20,610 nt of DNA, taken from the NCBI GenBank assembly GCA_038231615.1, contig JBBRLA010000063.1, forward strand, positions 1 through 20,610, given 5' to 3'. Below, piece after piece: positions 1 through 9,521 of the stretch. Made by a program: the position numbers and the translations under genes. The notes under the pieces were generated by a model. That model ran no database searches. It saw only the letters and a program-made list of their open reading frames with translations, and was not told the origin of the DNA. Within the stretch, counting starts at the first letter, position 1, and each line of letters starts with the position of its first letter. The stretch is from JBBRLA01 sp038231615 (GTDB lineage: Bacteria > Myxococcota_A > Polyangia > Palsa-1104 > JAEUJZ01).

Positions 1-139
1 CGCGAGTCCTTCACCCCTATCCCTGGGACCGCTTCGACGAACGAACCCGAGGTGGGAGCCGAGTGCGGTAGTTCCGCTCGCTCGGATCTGTGCGGGGGGC
101 GGCCCGAGCCGAAAGGCGAAGGGCCGTCCCTACCGCGAT
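1..139 (+). mobile_element. 3' end of a group II intron (domains V and VI)
   Basis: Two adjacent RNA hairpins at the left edge match the catalytic 3' end of a group II intron. Domain V spans about 56-88: GAGCCGAG (56-63) pairs with CTCGGATC (81-88) except for one G/A mismatch, the asymmetric bulge T64 / TCG 78-80 follows, and GCGG/CCGC closes a short loop. Domain VI spans about 92-136: GCGG (92-95) pairs with CCGC (133-136), A132 is bulged as the expected branch point, a GC-rich stem continues, and an inner GCC-GAAA-GGC hairpin sits at 108-117. The intron should end at AT 138-139, fitting the usual A-pyrimidine ending, with the branch A seven bases before the end. The rest of the intron and its reverse transcriptase lie outside the window. 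Frame 2 here reads NPRWEPSA...ARICAGGGP, which resembles the tail of some intron-encoded proteins, but I do not call it as a CDS. Confidence 0.8.
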
Positions 140-161
140 CGAAGGGAAACCAGCTGGCTGA

Positions 162-515
162 AGGGCCAGGCTGAGGCTCCGAAGCCTGATCGTGGTAAAG
201 CCGTTGGCCAAGGAGGAGGTCGGCGCAGTGGTTTGCGTCCACGACAAGAAAATGAAGGAGGCGTGGTGTCTGGCGACGAGCCGCACGGACCTTGTGGCTC
301 AGCAGGTCGTCAAGCTGTACGGGCGACGGTTCACCATCGAGGAAAACTTTCGTGACACCAAAGATCTGAAGTTCGGTCTCGGGCTATCGACCACCCACAT
401 CGGCGACTGTCAGCGACGAGATCGATTGCTCCTCCTGGTGGCGATTGCTCAAGGGCTGCTCACGCTGCTCGGGGCCGCCTGTGAGGAGACGGGGCTGGAT
501 CGAAGACTGAAGGCC
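162..515 (+). pseudogene. IS4-family transposase, C-terminal catalytic fragment
   Basis: The reading frame from GTG 192 carries the classical IS4 DDE signature Y-x2-R-x3-E-x6-K as YGRRFTIEENFRDTK. It is followed by KFGLGLS and a QRRDRLLLLVAIAQGLLTLLGAA helix, then GLDRRLKA near 515, all familiar from IS4-type transposases. The N-terminal half with the two catalytic aspartates is absent: the frame has a TGA at 159-161, and a group II intron end abuts at 139. After about 515 the usual C-terminal conserved segment cannot be recognised, so the gene seems truncated on both sides. The frame stays open into ureAB, producing an artefactual 500-residue fused ORF (192-1694). It is most likely a non-functional remnant. 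The exact borders and the inverted repeats of the element could not be located. Confidence 0.75.
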
Positions 516-866
516 CGTGACCGCCTGGCTGAAGGCCTCGATCAGGCAGTTCTCCGGAAAGAGCGCGTCCAGCAAGAGCAGATACCCTGGCACCAGCAAA
601 AGCGGGGCGCGGAGATCAGCAGCCGTGGGCTGGCGCATATCTTCGAGGTTGTGCTTTTGACCTGCCCGATGGCCCTCGCCAAGAGCTTGGGGGTCGCAAG
701 GGCCTTGACCTCGACGGCAAACAGGGGCAAGCCGGTCCCCGCCCCGCGCTATCAACCAGCTATCTATCTATGCAATCGCCTCCTGAACTCGAGTCTCTGG
801 ATCTGCACCCGTTTCGCATTCTGGCCCTACCGCCGCTGCCACCAAGGTGCTAAAGGGAAAGGACCC
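516..866. other. Unassigned stretch between transposase remnant and ureAB
   Basis: About 350 bases without a convincing gene. The plus-strand frame is open throughout (continuous with the transposase and ureAB) but its translation resembles nothing I recognise. Two minus-strand frames look more protein-like in pieces: one reads PLFAVEVKALATPKLLARAIGQ, and after a frame change near the same spot another reads LEDMRQPTAADLRAPLLLVPGY. This could be a frameshifted gene remnant or chance. A 27-codon plus ORF (770-853, MQSPPELESLDLHPFRILAL...) ends 13 bases before ureAB. It could be a leader ORF or the stub of an upstream gene. A CTAT repeat lies at about 760-770. No promoter is clear. Confidence 0.35.
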
Positions 867-1690
867 ATGCACCTGACCCCCAGAGAGATCGACAAGCTGG
901 TACTGCACCAGGCGGGCTTCCTGGCGCAGAAACGCCTGGCCCGCGGGCTGCGTCTGAACCACCCCGAGGCCGTCGCTCTCATCGCCACCCAGATCCTGGA
1001 GTTCATCCGCGAGGGCCGCCCGGTCGCCGAGTTGATGGACCTGGGGCGGCGGTTCCTGGGGCGCGCCGAGGTCATGGACGGCATACCCGAGATGATCCCC
1101 GATGTGCAGGTGGAGGGCACCTTTCCCGACGGCACCAAGCTGGTCACGGTGCACCACCCCATCGTGGCCGCCCGCGGCGAGCTGGAACTGGCCCTTCACG
1201 GCAGCTTCCTTCCCGTGCCTGCGCGGGGACTCTTCGAGCGCATGAATCCCCCGGCGGCCGGCCCGCCCGACGACGCCGCGATCGGCGCGGTGGTGGTGAT
1301 GCCCGGCGAGATCACGCTGAACCAGGGACGAGAGGGCTTCGCGCTGGCCGTCGAGAACCGCGGCGACCGCCCGATCCAGGTCGGCAGCCACTTCCCCTTC
1401 ATCGAGGCCAACCGGGCGCTCTGCTTCGACCGCGGCCGGGCCTATGGCATGCGCCTCGACATCCCCGCCGGCAGCGCGGTGCGCTTCGAGCCTGGCGAAC
1501 GGAAGACCATTCACCTGGTGGCCATCGCCGGGGCCCGGGTGATCCGCGGCGGCAGCGCCCTGGCCAGCGGACCTGTCGATGAAGAAGGCCGCGCGCGTGC
1601 GCTGGCTGCGGTGATTGCCCGCGGCTTCGGTCACCAGCCCGCGGCACCCGTTTCGGACGCGGTGGCATCCGGCCCGGCGGAGGTCCGCTC

Positions 1691-1694
<4 letters not shown>
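867..1694 (+). CDS. ureAB: Urease subunit gamma/beta fusion (UreAB)
   Basis: Structural subunit of nickel urease (urea + water to ammonia and carbamate, cytoplasmic), combining the gamma (UreA) and beta (UreB) chains in one 275-residue protein, as in Helicobacter UreA. Residues 1-100 are UreA: MHLTPREIDKL, then LNHPEAVALI, EVMDGIPEMI and DGTKLVTVHHPI. Residues from about 130 are UreB: MPGEITLNQGR, ENRGDRPIQVGSHFPF, LDIPAGSAVRFEPG. The start at ATG 867 is preceded by AAGGGAAAGGA at a suitable distance; the frame stays open upstream only because of the transposase remnant. The C-terminus is longer than a bare fusion, with about 40 extra residues. The usual SHFHF motif of UreB is SHFPF here. The stop overlaps the ureC start (ATGA at 1691-1694), so translation is probably coupled. 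Confidence 0.95.
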
Positions 1695-3436
<1,742 letters not shown>

Positions 3437-3457
3437 CGGAAGGCACTCGAGCCTGTG

Positions 3458-4108
3458 ATGGATTTCTTCATGCTTCAGCTTGCCGACAGTGCGTTCCCGG
3501 CCGGGGGGTTTGCCCATTCCGGGGGGCTGGAGGCGGCCTGGCAGCAAGGTGAGGTGGCAACGCTTTCGGGGTACGTCGCGGAGGTGCTCTGGCAGGCGGG
3601 GCACGGGGCACTGCCGCTGGTCGGCGCGGCCCATGACGGGGCGGCGATCTCCGGGCTGGACGCGCGCTGCGATGTCTTTTTGAGCAACCCGGTCGCCAAT
3701 CGGGCGAGCCGGGCGCAGGGCCGGGCGTTCCTGTCCACCTGCGCGCGCTGTTTTCCGCAAGAGGCGGGGATCGCGGCGCTGCGCGAGCAGGTCCGCGCAG
3801 AGCGGCTGCGGCATCACCACGCGCCGGTTTTCGGGGCGGCGCTGCGGGCGCTGGGGATCGGGCGTTCGGAGGCGCAGGGGCTCTTTCTTTTCCTGGCCAT
3901 GCGCGGGGCCGTCTCGGCGGCGGTACGCCTGGGGATGGCGGGGCCTCACGAGGCGCAGGGGGTGCAGCGGCGGGCCGGCGAGGAACTATTGCGGGTGCTC
4001 GCCTGCTGCGCCGAGATCCCGGTGGAGGAACTGGCGCAAACGGCGCCGGTGCTGGACCTGTTTCACGGAACCCATGATCGGCTTTATGCCCGGCTCTTTC
4101 AAACGTAG
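3458..4108 (+). CDS. ureF: Urease accessory protein UreF
   Basis: About 216 residues, close to the family's usual length. UreF binds the UreD-urease apoenzyme complex and couples UreG GTP hydrolysis to nickel insertion. Recognisable segments are LQLADSAFPAGGFAHSGGLE at the N-terminus, NRASRAQGRAFL in the middle, then HHHAPVFGAALRALG and LAMRGAVSAAVRLG toward the C-terminus; these fit the all-helical UreF fold. Two adjacent starts exist, GTG 3455 and ATG 3458. GGAAGG at 3438-3443 is better spaced for the GTG, so the start is uncertain by one codon. The gene follows ureC by 21 bases without an intervening ureE, and ureG follows after 12 bases, so all are likely on one transcript. Confidence 0.93.
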   Translation: MDFFMLQLADSAFPAGGFAHSGGLEAAWQQGEVATLSGYVAEVLWQAGHGALPLVGAAHDGAAISGLDARCDVFLSNPVANRASRAQGRAFLSTCARCFPQEAGIAALREQVRAERLRHHHAPVFGAALRALGIGRSEAQGLFLFLAMRGAVSAAVRLGMAGPHEAQGVQRRAGEELLRVLACCAEIPVEELAQTAPVLDLFHGTHDRLYARLFQT

Positions 4109-4120
4109 GATTTATTATCC

Positions 4121-4849
4121 ATGCCCCCACACGACCACGACTCCCCGCACAATCACCCCCACCCCCACGAACCCTGGGCCGGCGCCGGCCTCTTTCATCA
4201 GCGGGAGCCGCCGCGACCGCGGGACTACCGGGCCCGCGCTTTCACCGTGGGGATCGGCGGGCCGGTGGGCAGCGGCAAGACCGCGCTGCTCCTGGGCCTG
4301 TGCCGGGCCCTGCGCGAGCAGCATTCCCTGGGGGTCGTGACCAACGACATCTTCACCCGGGAAGATGCCGAGTTCCTCCTGCGCCACGAGGCGCTGCCGG
4401 CAAACCGCATCCGCGCGGTGGAGACCGGCGGCTGCCCCCACGCCGCCATCCGGGAGGACATCAGCTCGAACCTGGTGGCGCTGGAACAGCTCATGGAGGA
4501 GGTCTCCCCGGACCTGCTCTTTGTCGAGAGCGGCGGCGACAACCTGGCCGCACAGTACAGCCGCGAGCTGGTGGATTATACGATTTACGTCATCGACGTG
4601 GCCGGCGGCGACAAGGTGCCCAGAAAGGGCGGCCCCGGGATCACCCAGTCGGACCTGCTGGTGATCAACAAGACCGACCTGGCCCCTCACGTCGGCGCCG
4701 ACCTATCGGTGATGGCGCGCGACGCCCGGCGCATGCGGGGAGATGGCCCTTTCGTCTTCGCCCAGCTCAACCGGGACGTAGGTTTGCAGGAAATCTGCGG
4801 TCCCCTGCTGCGGACCTTTCGCCAGGCCGCGGGGATCGCGCTACCCTGA
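4121..4849 (+). CDS. ureG: Urease accessory GTPase UreG with His-rich N-terminus
   Basis: SIMIBI-class GTPase that delivers nickel to urease; 242 residues against about 205 for the usual protein. The extra length is an N-terminal extension containing H4, H6, H10, H12, H14 and H16 within the first 17 residues, a likely nickel-binding tail. The G domain follows: P-loop GGPVGSGKT (46-54), VTNDIFTREDAEFL, the metal-binding Cys-Pro-His at C105-H107 in ETGGCPHAAIRED, VESGGDNLA, and the guanine-specificity motif NKTD (183-186). AGGA at 4107-4110 is a plausible ribosome binding site. The neighbourhood lacks ureE, and His-rich UreG proteins are known in other lineages where UreE is missing, so the tail may replace UreE as nickel store or carrier. 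That role is inference. Confidence 0.97.
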   Translation: MPPHDHDSPHNHPHPHEPWAGAGLFHQREPPRPRDYRARAFTVGIGGPVGSGKTALLLGLCRALREQHSLGVVTNDIFTREDAEFLLRHEALPANRIRAVETGGCPHAAIREDISSNLVALEQLMEEVSPDLLFVESGGDNLAAQYSRELVDYTIYVIDVAGGDKVPRKGGPGITQSDLLVINKTDLAPHVGADLSVMARDARRMRGDGPFVFAQLNRDVGLQEICGPLLRTFRQAAGIALP

Positions 4850-4852
4850 AGC

Positions 4853-7546
4853 ATGCTCTCGTCTCTTCTCCCCGATCTGCGCTACCAGCCCGCCGTCGAG
4901 GTGCTGCTGCGCGATGGCAGCACCGGGCTTACCGGCCTTTCCGATGCGTTGCGCTGGGACGATCCGCGCTTCCTCGGCTGCGCCGCTCTTATCGGGGTGC
5001 GCCTCCGGTTCCCGCAGCCGGTGCCGATCCGTTCGCTGCGCGTGCTCTTCGCCGGGACCTATGAGACCGACGTGCGCAACGCCTGGGTGCGCGGGCTGCG
5101 CTTGCCGCCGCCGGGCACGCTCTCCATCGAGGGCCTGGCCGCCGAGGAGCGCCGCTGGCGGGTGCGCGGCGAGGCCGGCATCGGCGATGGGGTCCTCATC
5201 GAGCTGCGGGTGCCGATACAGGAGCGCCGCGACCTCTACCTGCACCTGCCCCCGGGGCCCTTTGCCCTTCTCGGGGTCGCGGTGGCGGCGGAGGCCCTGG
5301 TCGGCGATGCGTTCACCGGCGCGTTCGTCCCCGACCTTTCGGCCTACCCGGAAGGGCAGGAGGCCCTGGCCAGGCGGGGCGATATTCTGGGGGATGCCTT
5401 GTTGCAACAAGGCGAGCCCTCCCTGGATGCCCTTTGGCGACTGGCGCTGCCCTACCGGGGCAGTGCCCTGTTGGGGGCCCCGATCACCTCGGCCAAGCCG
5501 ATCGATAGCGAAGCGCCGTTCTCCAATAGCGCGCAGCGAAGCGAAGCGCCGTTCATCGACGGGCCCATCGCCGCGGTGAATTGGGACGGCGGCATCGTTC
5601 TTCCGCACCGCGATGGCGAAGCGGATCGCATCTGGCTCCGGCTGGCGTCCCGGGCAGGGTCTCCCGCCGCGCTGCCGAAGCATGGGCTTCTGGAGGGCTG
5701 GCTGCCGGTGTCGGTGGTCCATGGCCCGGGAGGCATGGATGGACAGTGGACGTTCATCGACCCGGAGGGGCGCCTTCACGTGCGCTGGCTCGGCCCGTCC
5801 CGGGACCTGGACGGCGCCTCCCGCTCCCCGGCGTTCCTGGCCGCCCGGGTCGTCGAACGTCGGGCGGAGAACGACCGCACCTGCGTGCTGGCCCGGGCGG
5901 AGCCCCTGCCGGTGTCTCTGGCGGAAGGCGAACTCCGCGTCGGCGGCCTCGCCGGCAGGATCACCGCCGGGGATGGGAAGATCGATCTGTGCCTGCCTCT
6001 TCACGGCGCCCCCGCGCCGCGCCCCTTCGACGAGGCCCTTTTGGCCCTCCGCGGACTCTCCACCCGCATCATCGAGGGCGGCGCGCACCTGGACCTGCCC
6101 GATCCGCGGCTGCAGGACCTGTGGCGCGCGCAGCTCGTGCACAATCACCTTTTCGTGCGCGGCGGCAAAATGCGCTACGGCCTGTTCCCCGGCGTCTACG
6201 ACGGCGACATCTTCGGTGTCGAGGAGGGCTGGAACATCGTGGCCATGGCCCTTTACGGCTACGGCGCGCTGGCGCAGGACCTGCTGATCCGGACCTTCTT
6301 CGATCCCGAGTTCCTCAAAAAAGAAGGCCAGCATCACCAGTACCGGAACGGCCTGGCGCTGACCTACGCCCTCGACGTGTTTCGCCTGACCGACGACCGC
6401 GCCTTCCTGCGGGGCCTGTGGCCGATCGTGTTCGACAGCGCGTCGTGGATCCTCGCCAGCCTGCACAGCACCCGTGTCGAGGAAAACGGCCAGCGCCCGC
6501 CCCACTATGGCCTGATGCCGAAGCACACCTACGGCGGAGACCTGCACGAGCCGGCCTACAGCCTCTACGGCAGCTCGACCTGCTGGCGCGGGTTGCGCGA
6601 TGCCGCTCTCATCGCCGGCATCCTCGGGGAGGACGCGGCGGCGGCGGAGTTCTCCCGGGAGGCCGCCACCGCGCGGGGGGACATGAACCAGGCTGCGGAG
6701 CGCATCTACCGGCGCGACGCCCGCCCCCCGTATCTGCCCTTCGATGTCAGCGCCCCCGCGGCAACGCCGGTACCCACACCAGCGGCACCATCAGACGCGA
6801 CACATGACCCGCCCGCCGCCGGCGACTACCACCAGCTTTTCTCCTCACTGGTGCTGGAGACCGCCCTTTTTGGCTGGCACGGCCCGTGGTCCCAGGCCAT
6901 CACCGATTACCTCTTGCAGACCGGGCGGCAGGTGTGCGGGGTGGCGCGCTTCGATCAATGGTTTGGCCGCCTGGGCATCGACGCCGAATACTCCCGGGGT
7001 ACGCAGCTCGCGCACCTGCACCGCCGGGACTTCGACCGCTTTTACCTGGGGCTGCTCGGGCAGGTCGGGCTTTCCTGCGACCCCGCGACCTTTGTCTCGC
7101 CGGAGACCGCCATCGTGCGCTTCTCCCGCCGCGACCACCAGGACCGCATGCGAGCGCTGTCCGACGAACCCCGCCGCTACGACTCGGACCCCTGCTCCGC
7201 CGGCACCGCGGTGATGCTCCAGTCCCTGCGCTACCTGCTGCTCTTCGAGGAACGCGACGAGGACGACCTGCCCACCGGGGTGCTGCTCTGCGCCGCCGGG
7301 GCGCCGCGCTCGTGGTTCGCCCCCGGCACCACCTTTGCCATTGCCTCGGCGCCCACTGCCCTGGGCCGCATCTCGCTGCGCTGCACCTCGACGGAGCGCA
7401 GTCTGAAGTACGAGGTGACAGCCTCCCGACCCATGACCGTGGAACTCTTCTATTTCGACGCCGCCGGCACGCGGCGCTCGTCCCGTCAGGCGCTGGCCGG
7501 CGCGGCGCTTTCGCAGCCGATCCACATCCAGCTGTCCCGCACCTGA
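4853..7546 (+). CDS. Six-hairpin glycosidase-like protein, unassigned family
   Basis: An 897-residue protein that starts 3 bases after the ureG stop, with no clear ribosome binding site, so it is probably translated by coupling. No signal peptide or membrane segment is seen, suggesting a cytoplasmic protein. Residues 1 to about 380 look beta-rich. From about 385 an alpha-helical domain resembles (alpha/alpha)6-barrel glycosidases of the rhamnosidase/glucoamylase type: PDPRLQDLWRAQ, an acidic aromatic motif D450-G-D-I-F-G-V-E-E-G-W460, then HHQYRNGLALTYALDVF (from 494), SASWILASLHSTR and YDSDPCSAGTAVMLQSLRY. A Pro/Ala/Thr-rich linker lies around 632-660. The last 90 residues form a probable beta-sandwich. 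E457, E458 and D450/D452 are candidate catalytic acids, not proven. Substrate is unknown, and its link to urease is only positional. An internal duplication of SEAPF (around 219-234) is noted separately. Confidence 0.6.
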   Translation: MLSSLLPDLRYQPAVEVLLRDGSTGLTGLSDALRWDDPRFLGCAALIGVRLRFPQPVPIRSLRVLFAGTYETDVRNAWVRGLRLPPPGTLSIEGLAAEERRWRVRGEAGIGDGVLIELRVPIQERRDLYLHLPPGPFALLGVAVAAEALVGDAFTGAFVPDLSAYPEGQEALARRGDILGDALLQQGEPSLDALWRLALPYRGSALLGAPITSAKPIDSEAPFSNSAQRSEAPFIDGPIAAVNWDGGIVLPHRDGEADRIWLRLASRAGSPAALPKHGLLEGWLPVSVVHGPGGMDGQWTFIDPEGRLHVRWLGPSRDLDGASRSPAFLAARVVERRAENDRTCVLARAEPLPVSLAEGELRVGGLAGRITAGDGKIDLCLPLHGAPAPRPFDEALLALRGLSTRIIEGGAHLDLPDPRLQDLWRAQLVHNHLFVRGGKMRYGLFPGVYDGDIFGVEEGWNIVAMALYGYGALAQDLLIRTFFDPEFLKKEGQHHQYRNGLALTYALDVFRLTDDRAFLRGLWPIVFDSASWILASLHSTRVEENGQRPPHYGLMPKHTYGGDLHEPAYSLYGSSTCWRGLRDAALIAGILGEDAAAAEFSREAATARGDMNQAAERIYRRDARPPYLPFDVSAPAATPVPTPAAPSDATHDPPAAGDYHQLFSSLVLETALFGWHGPWSQAITDYLLQTGRQVCGVARFDQWFGRLGIDAEYSRGTQLAHLHRRDFDRFYLGLLGQVGLSCDPATFVSPETAIVRFSRRDHQDRMRALSDEPRRYDSDPCSAGTAVMLQSLRYLLLFEERDEDDLPTGVLLCAAGAPRSWFAPGTTFAIASAPTALGRISLRCTSTERSLKYEVTASRPMTVELFYFDAAGTRRSSRQALAGAALSQPIHIQLSRT
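5507..5554 (+). repeat. 15-bp in-frame direct repeat within the glycosidase-like gene
   Basis: AGCGAAGCGCCGTTC occurs exactly at 5507-5521 and again at 5540-5554, spaced by 33 bases (11 codons). Both copies read SEAPF in frame. The spacer also contains the related AGCGAAGCG. The segment lies in a hydrophilic, probably loop-like part of the protein and may be a small duplication or inserted palindrome-type repeat. Confidence 0.7.
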
Positions 7547-7583
7547 TTCCACCAATTCGCCCGCCGTCACGTCACTTTTGCGC

Positions 7584-7609
7584 TAGAATGCGCGCATTCA
7601 GGCAAGGAG
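7584..7609 (+). promoter_or_regulatory. Possible -10 element and RBS before the DUF485 gene
   Basis: The 69-base gap after the glycosidase-like gene contains TAGAAT at 7584-7589, a fair -10 match, and AAGGAG at 7604-7609, six bases before ATG 7616. No good -35 is seen at the standard spacing. The ribosome binding site is convincing; the promoter is tentative. Confidence 0.35.
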
Positions 7610-7615
7610 CAGCAC

Positions 7616-7915
7616 ATGAATGAAGAAAGGACCGCGGCGCTTGGCGACCGGGCGCAGGCACTTGCGCAGATCACCAGGCGGCGCTGGCGGATCGCGATCA
7701 CCCTCACTCTCGCTATGCTGGGCATCTATTTCGGTTTCGTCTTGCTCATTGCCTTCGACAAGCCGCTCCTGGCCACCCGGGTCATGCCCGGCCTGAGCCT
7801 GGGCATCCTGCTCGGGGTGCTGGTGATCTTCTCCGCCTGGGTGCTGACGCTGATCTACGTGCGCTGGGCCAACGGCCACGATGCCGCGGTGCACGGCCAG
7901 CGGGAGACGCCATGA
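7616..7915 (+). CDS. DUF485 membrane protein (YjcH-like)
   Basis: A 99-residue protein with a basic, helical N-terminus (ITRRRWRIA at about 19-27) and two predicted membrane segments, roughly 26-48 and 57-80, typical of the DUF485 family. In many bacteria this family is encoded directly upstream of the acetate permease ActP (yjcH-actP in E. coli) and is presumed to be its partner. Here too: its TGA stop overlaps the ATG of the symporter gene (ATGA at 7912-7915). AAGGAG lies six bases before the start. The biochemical role of DUF485 is not established. Confidence 0.88.
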   Translation: MNEERTAALGDRAQALAQITRRRWRIAITLTLAMLGIYFGFVLLIAFDKPLLATRVMPGLSLGILLGVLVIFSAWVLTLIYVRWANGHDAAVHGQRETP

Positions 7916-9492
7916 CCATGATGAACCCCGCCGCCCTTTCCCCCGCCGCCCTTTCCACCTCCCTGGGCCAGCCCAACGCCGTCGCCATCTCCTTCTTCGT
8001 CGTATTCATCCTCTTCTCCCTGATGATCACCTACTGGGCCGCGGGGCGCACCAAAACCACCGCGGAGTTTTTCGCCGCCGGCAGGTCGGTCAGCGCCTTC
8101 CAGAATGGCCTGGCCCTGGCCGGCGACTACATGAGCGCGGCCAGCTTCCTGGGCATCGCCGGAATGGTGGCGACCTCCGGCTTCGATGGCCTCATCTACT
8201 CCACCGGCTGGCTGGTGGGCTGGCCGGTGGTGCTCTTCCTCATCGCCGAACCTCTGCGCAACCTGGGAAAATACACCTTCTCCGACGTGGTCGCCTACCG
8301 CCTGCGGCAAACCCCGATCCGCATCTGTGCCGCCGTGGGGACGCTGACCGTGGTGCTCTTCTACCTCATCGCCCAGATGGTCGGCGCCGGCACGCTGATC
8401 AAGCTGATGTTCGGCCTCAGCTACAACACCGCCATCGTGGTGGTGGGCTGCGTGATGCTGGCCTACGTGCTTTTCGGCGGGATGATCGCCACCACCTGGG
8501 TGCAGATCATCAAGGCGGTGCTGCTTCTGGGTGGCGCGACCTGCCTGGCGCTGCTGGTGCTCTTACGCTTCCACTTCAGCCCGGTCGCGCTCTTCGCCGC
8601 GGCGGAGGCCCGTTACGGCGGGGCGGTGCTGGGGCCGGGCAAGCTGGTGTCGAACCCGTATGAGGCGATCTCGTTGGGCATGGCCCTGATGTTCGGCTGC
8701 GCCGGGCTGCCCCACATCCTCATGCGCTTCTACACCGTGCCCAATGCTCGGGCCGCGCGCACCTCGGTGTTCTACGCCACCGGCTTTATCGGCTTCTTCT
8801 ACCTCATCACCTTCATCCTCGGCTTCGGGGCCATGGTGCTGGTCGGGCAGGACGTCATCCGGGGCATCGACAAGGGCGGCAACATGGCGGCGCCGCTCCT
8901 GGCCGAGGTGGTGGGCGGCAAGGTCTTTTTGGGCTTCATCGCCGCAGTGGCGTTTGCCACCATCCTGGCGGTGGTCGCCGGACTGACCCTTTCGGGGGCG
9001 GCGGCGCTGGCCCACGACCTGTGGGTCAGCGTGGTGCGCAAGGGCAAGGCGCCGGATCACGAGCAGCTTCGGGTGGCGCGCATCGCCACGGTGGTGCTGG
9101 GGGGGCTTTCGATCCTTTTGGGGATCGCCTTCAAGGGGCAGAACGTCGCCTTCATGGTCGGCCTGGCCTTCGCCATCGCCGCCAGCGCCAACTTTCCGGC
9201 GCTCTTCCTCTCGATCTTCTGGCGCGGCTTCACCACCCGGGGGGCCGTGGCCAGCATGGCGCTCGGGACGATCAGCAGCGTGCTGCTCATCTACTTGTCG
9301 CCGACCATTCAGGTGGACATCCTGAAGCACGCCACGGCGATCTTTCCGCTGAAGAACCCCGGCATCATCACCATCCCGCTTTCCTTCGCCGTCGGGTTCC
9401 TGGTCTCCCTGGCGATGCCGGAGGCCGACGCGGTGGCCCGCTTCACCGAGGCGGAGCAGCGGATGCTGCTGGGACAGCGGGACGAGGTGTGA
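7912..9492 (+). CDS. actP: Cation/acetate symporter, sodium:solute symporter family
   Basis: A 526-residue integral membrane protein of the sodium:solute symporter (SSS) family, near the 549 residues of E. coli ActP, with about 13 hydrophobic segments. Diagnostic stretches include SISFFVVFILFSLMITYWAA near the N-terminus, GRTKTTAEFFAAGRSV, FQNGLALAGDYMSAASFLGI, YRLRQTPIRICAAVGTL, and MFGCAGLPHILMRFYTVPNA. These fit the acetate/glycolate branch rather than proline or sugar carriers. It probably takes up acetate or another short monocarboxylate with a cation. It is translationally coupled to the upstream DUF485 gene. The next promoter-like sequence lies just after its stop, so the pair probably forms its own unit. 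Confidence 0.9.
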   Translation: MTMMNPAALSPAALSTSLGQPNAVAISFFVVFILFSLMITYWAAGRTKTTAEFFAAGRSVSAFQNGLALAGDYMSAASFLGIAGMVATSGFDGLIYSTGWLVGWPVVLFLIAEPLRNLGKYTFSDVVAYRLRQTPIRICAAVGTLTVVLFYLIAQMVGAGTLIKLMFGLSYNTAIVVVGCVMLAYVLFGGMIATTWVQIIKAVLLLGGATCLALLVLLRFHFSPVALFAAAEARYGGAVLGPGKLVSNPYEAISLGMALMFGCAGLPHILMRFYTVPNARAARTSVFYATGFIGFFYLITFILGFGAMVLVGQDVIRGIDKGGNMAAPLLAEVVGGKVFLGFIAAVAFATILAVVAGLTLSGAAALAHDLWVSVVRKGKAPDHEQLRVARIATVVLGGLSILLGIAFKGQNVAFMVGLAFAIAASANFPALFLSIFWRGFTTRGAVASMALGTISSVLLIYLSPTIQVDILKHATAIFPLKNPGIITIPLSFAVGFLVSLAMPEADAVARFTEAEQRMLLGQRDEV

Positions 9493-9514
9493 TATAGAAT
9501 ACAGCCTACGGAGG
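9493..9514 (+). promoter_or_regulatory. Promoter -10 and RBS of the phosphoesterase lipoprotein gene
   Basis: TATAGAAT at 9493-9500 overlaps a good -10 consensus directly after the actP stop, and GGAGG at 9510-9514 is seven bases before ATG 9522. A transcript starting near 9507 would have a leader of about 15 bases. No convincing -35 hexamer is visible inside the actP 3' end. Confidence 0.45.
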
Positions 9515-9521
9515 TCTTGTC

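Noticed and set aside
192..866. A single 500-residue protein joining transposase sequence to UreAB
   Set aside because: The frame is open by chance. UreAB has its own RBS and ATG at 867, and the upstream residues belong to an IS4 fragment and unassigned DNA.
4841..6547. Long minus-strand ORF (568 residues) over the glycosidase-like gene
   Set aside because: Shadow frame without domain features; the plus strand has a better coding pattern and operon context.
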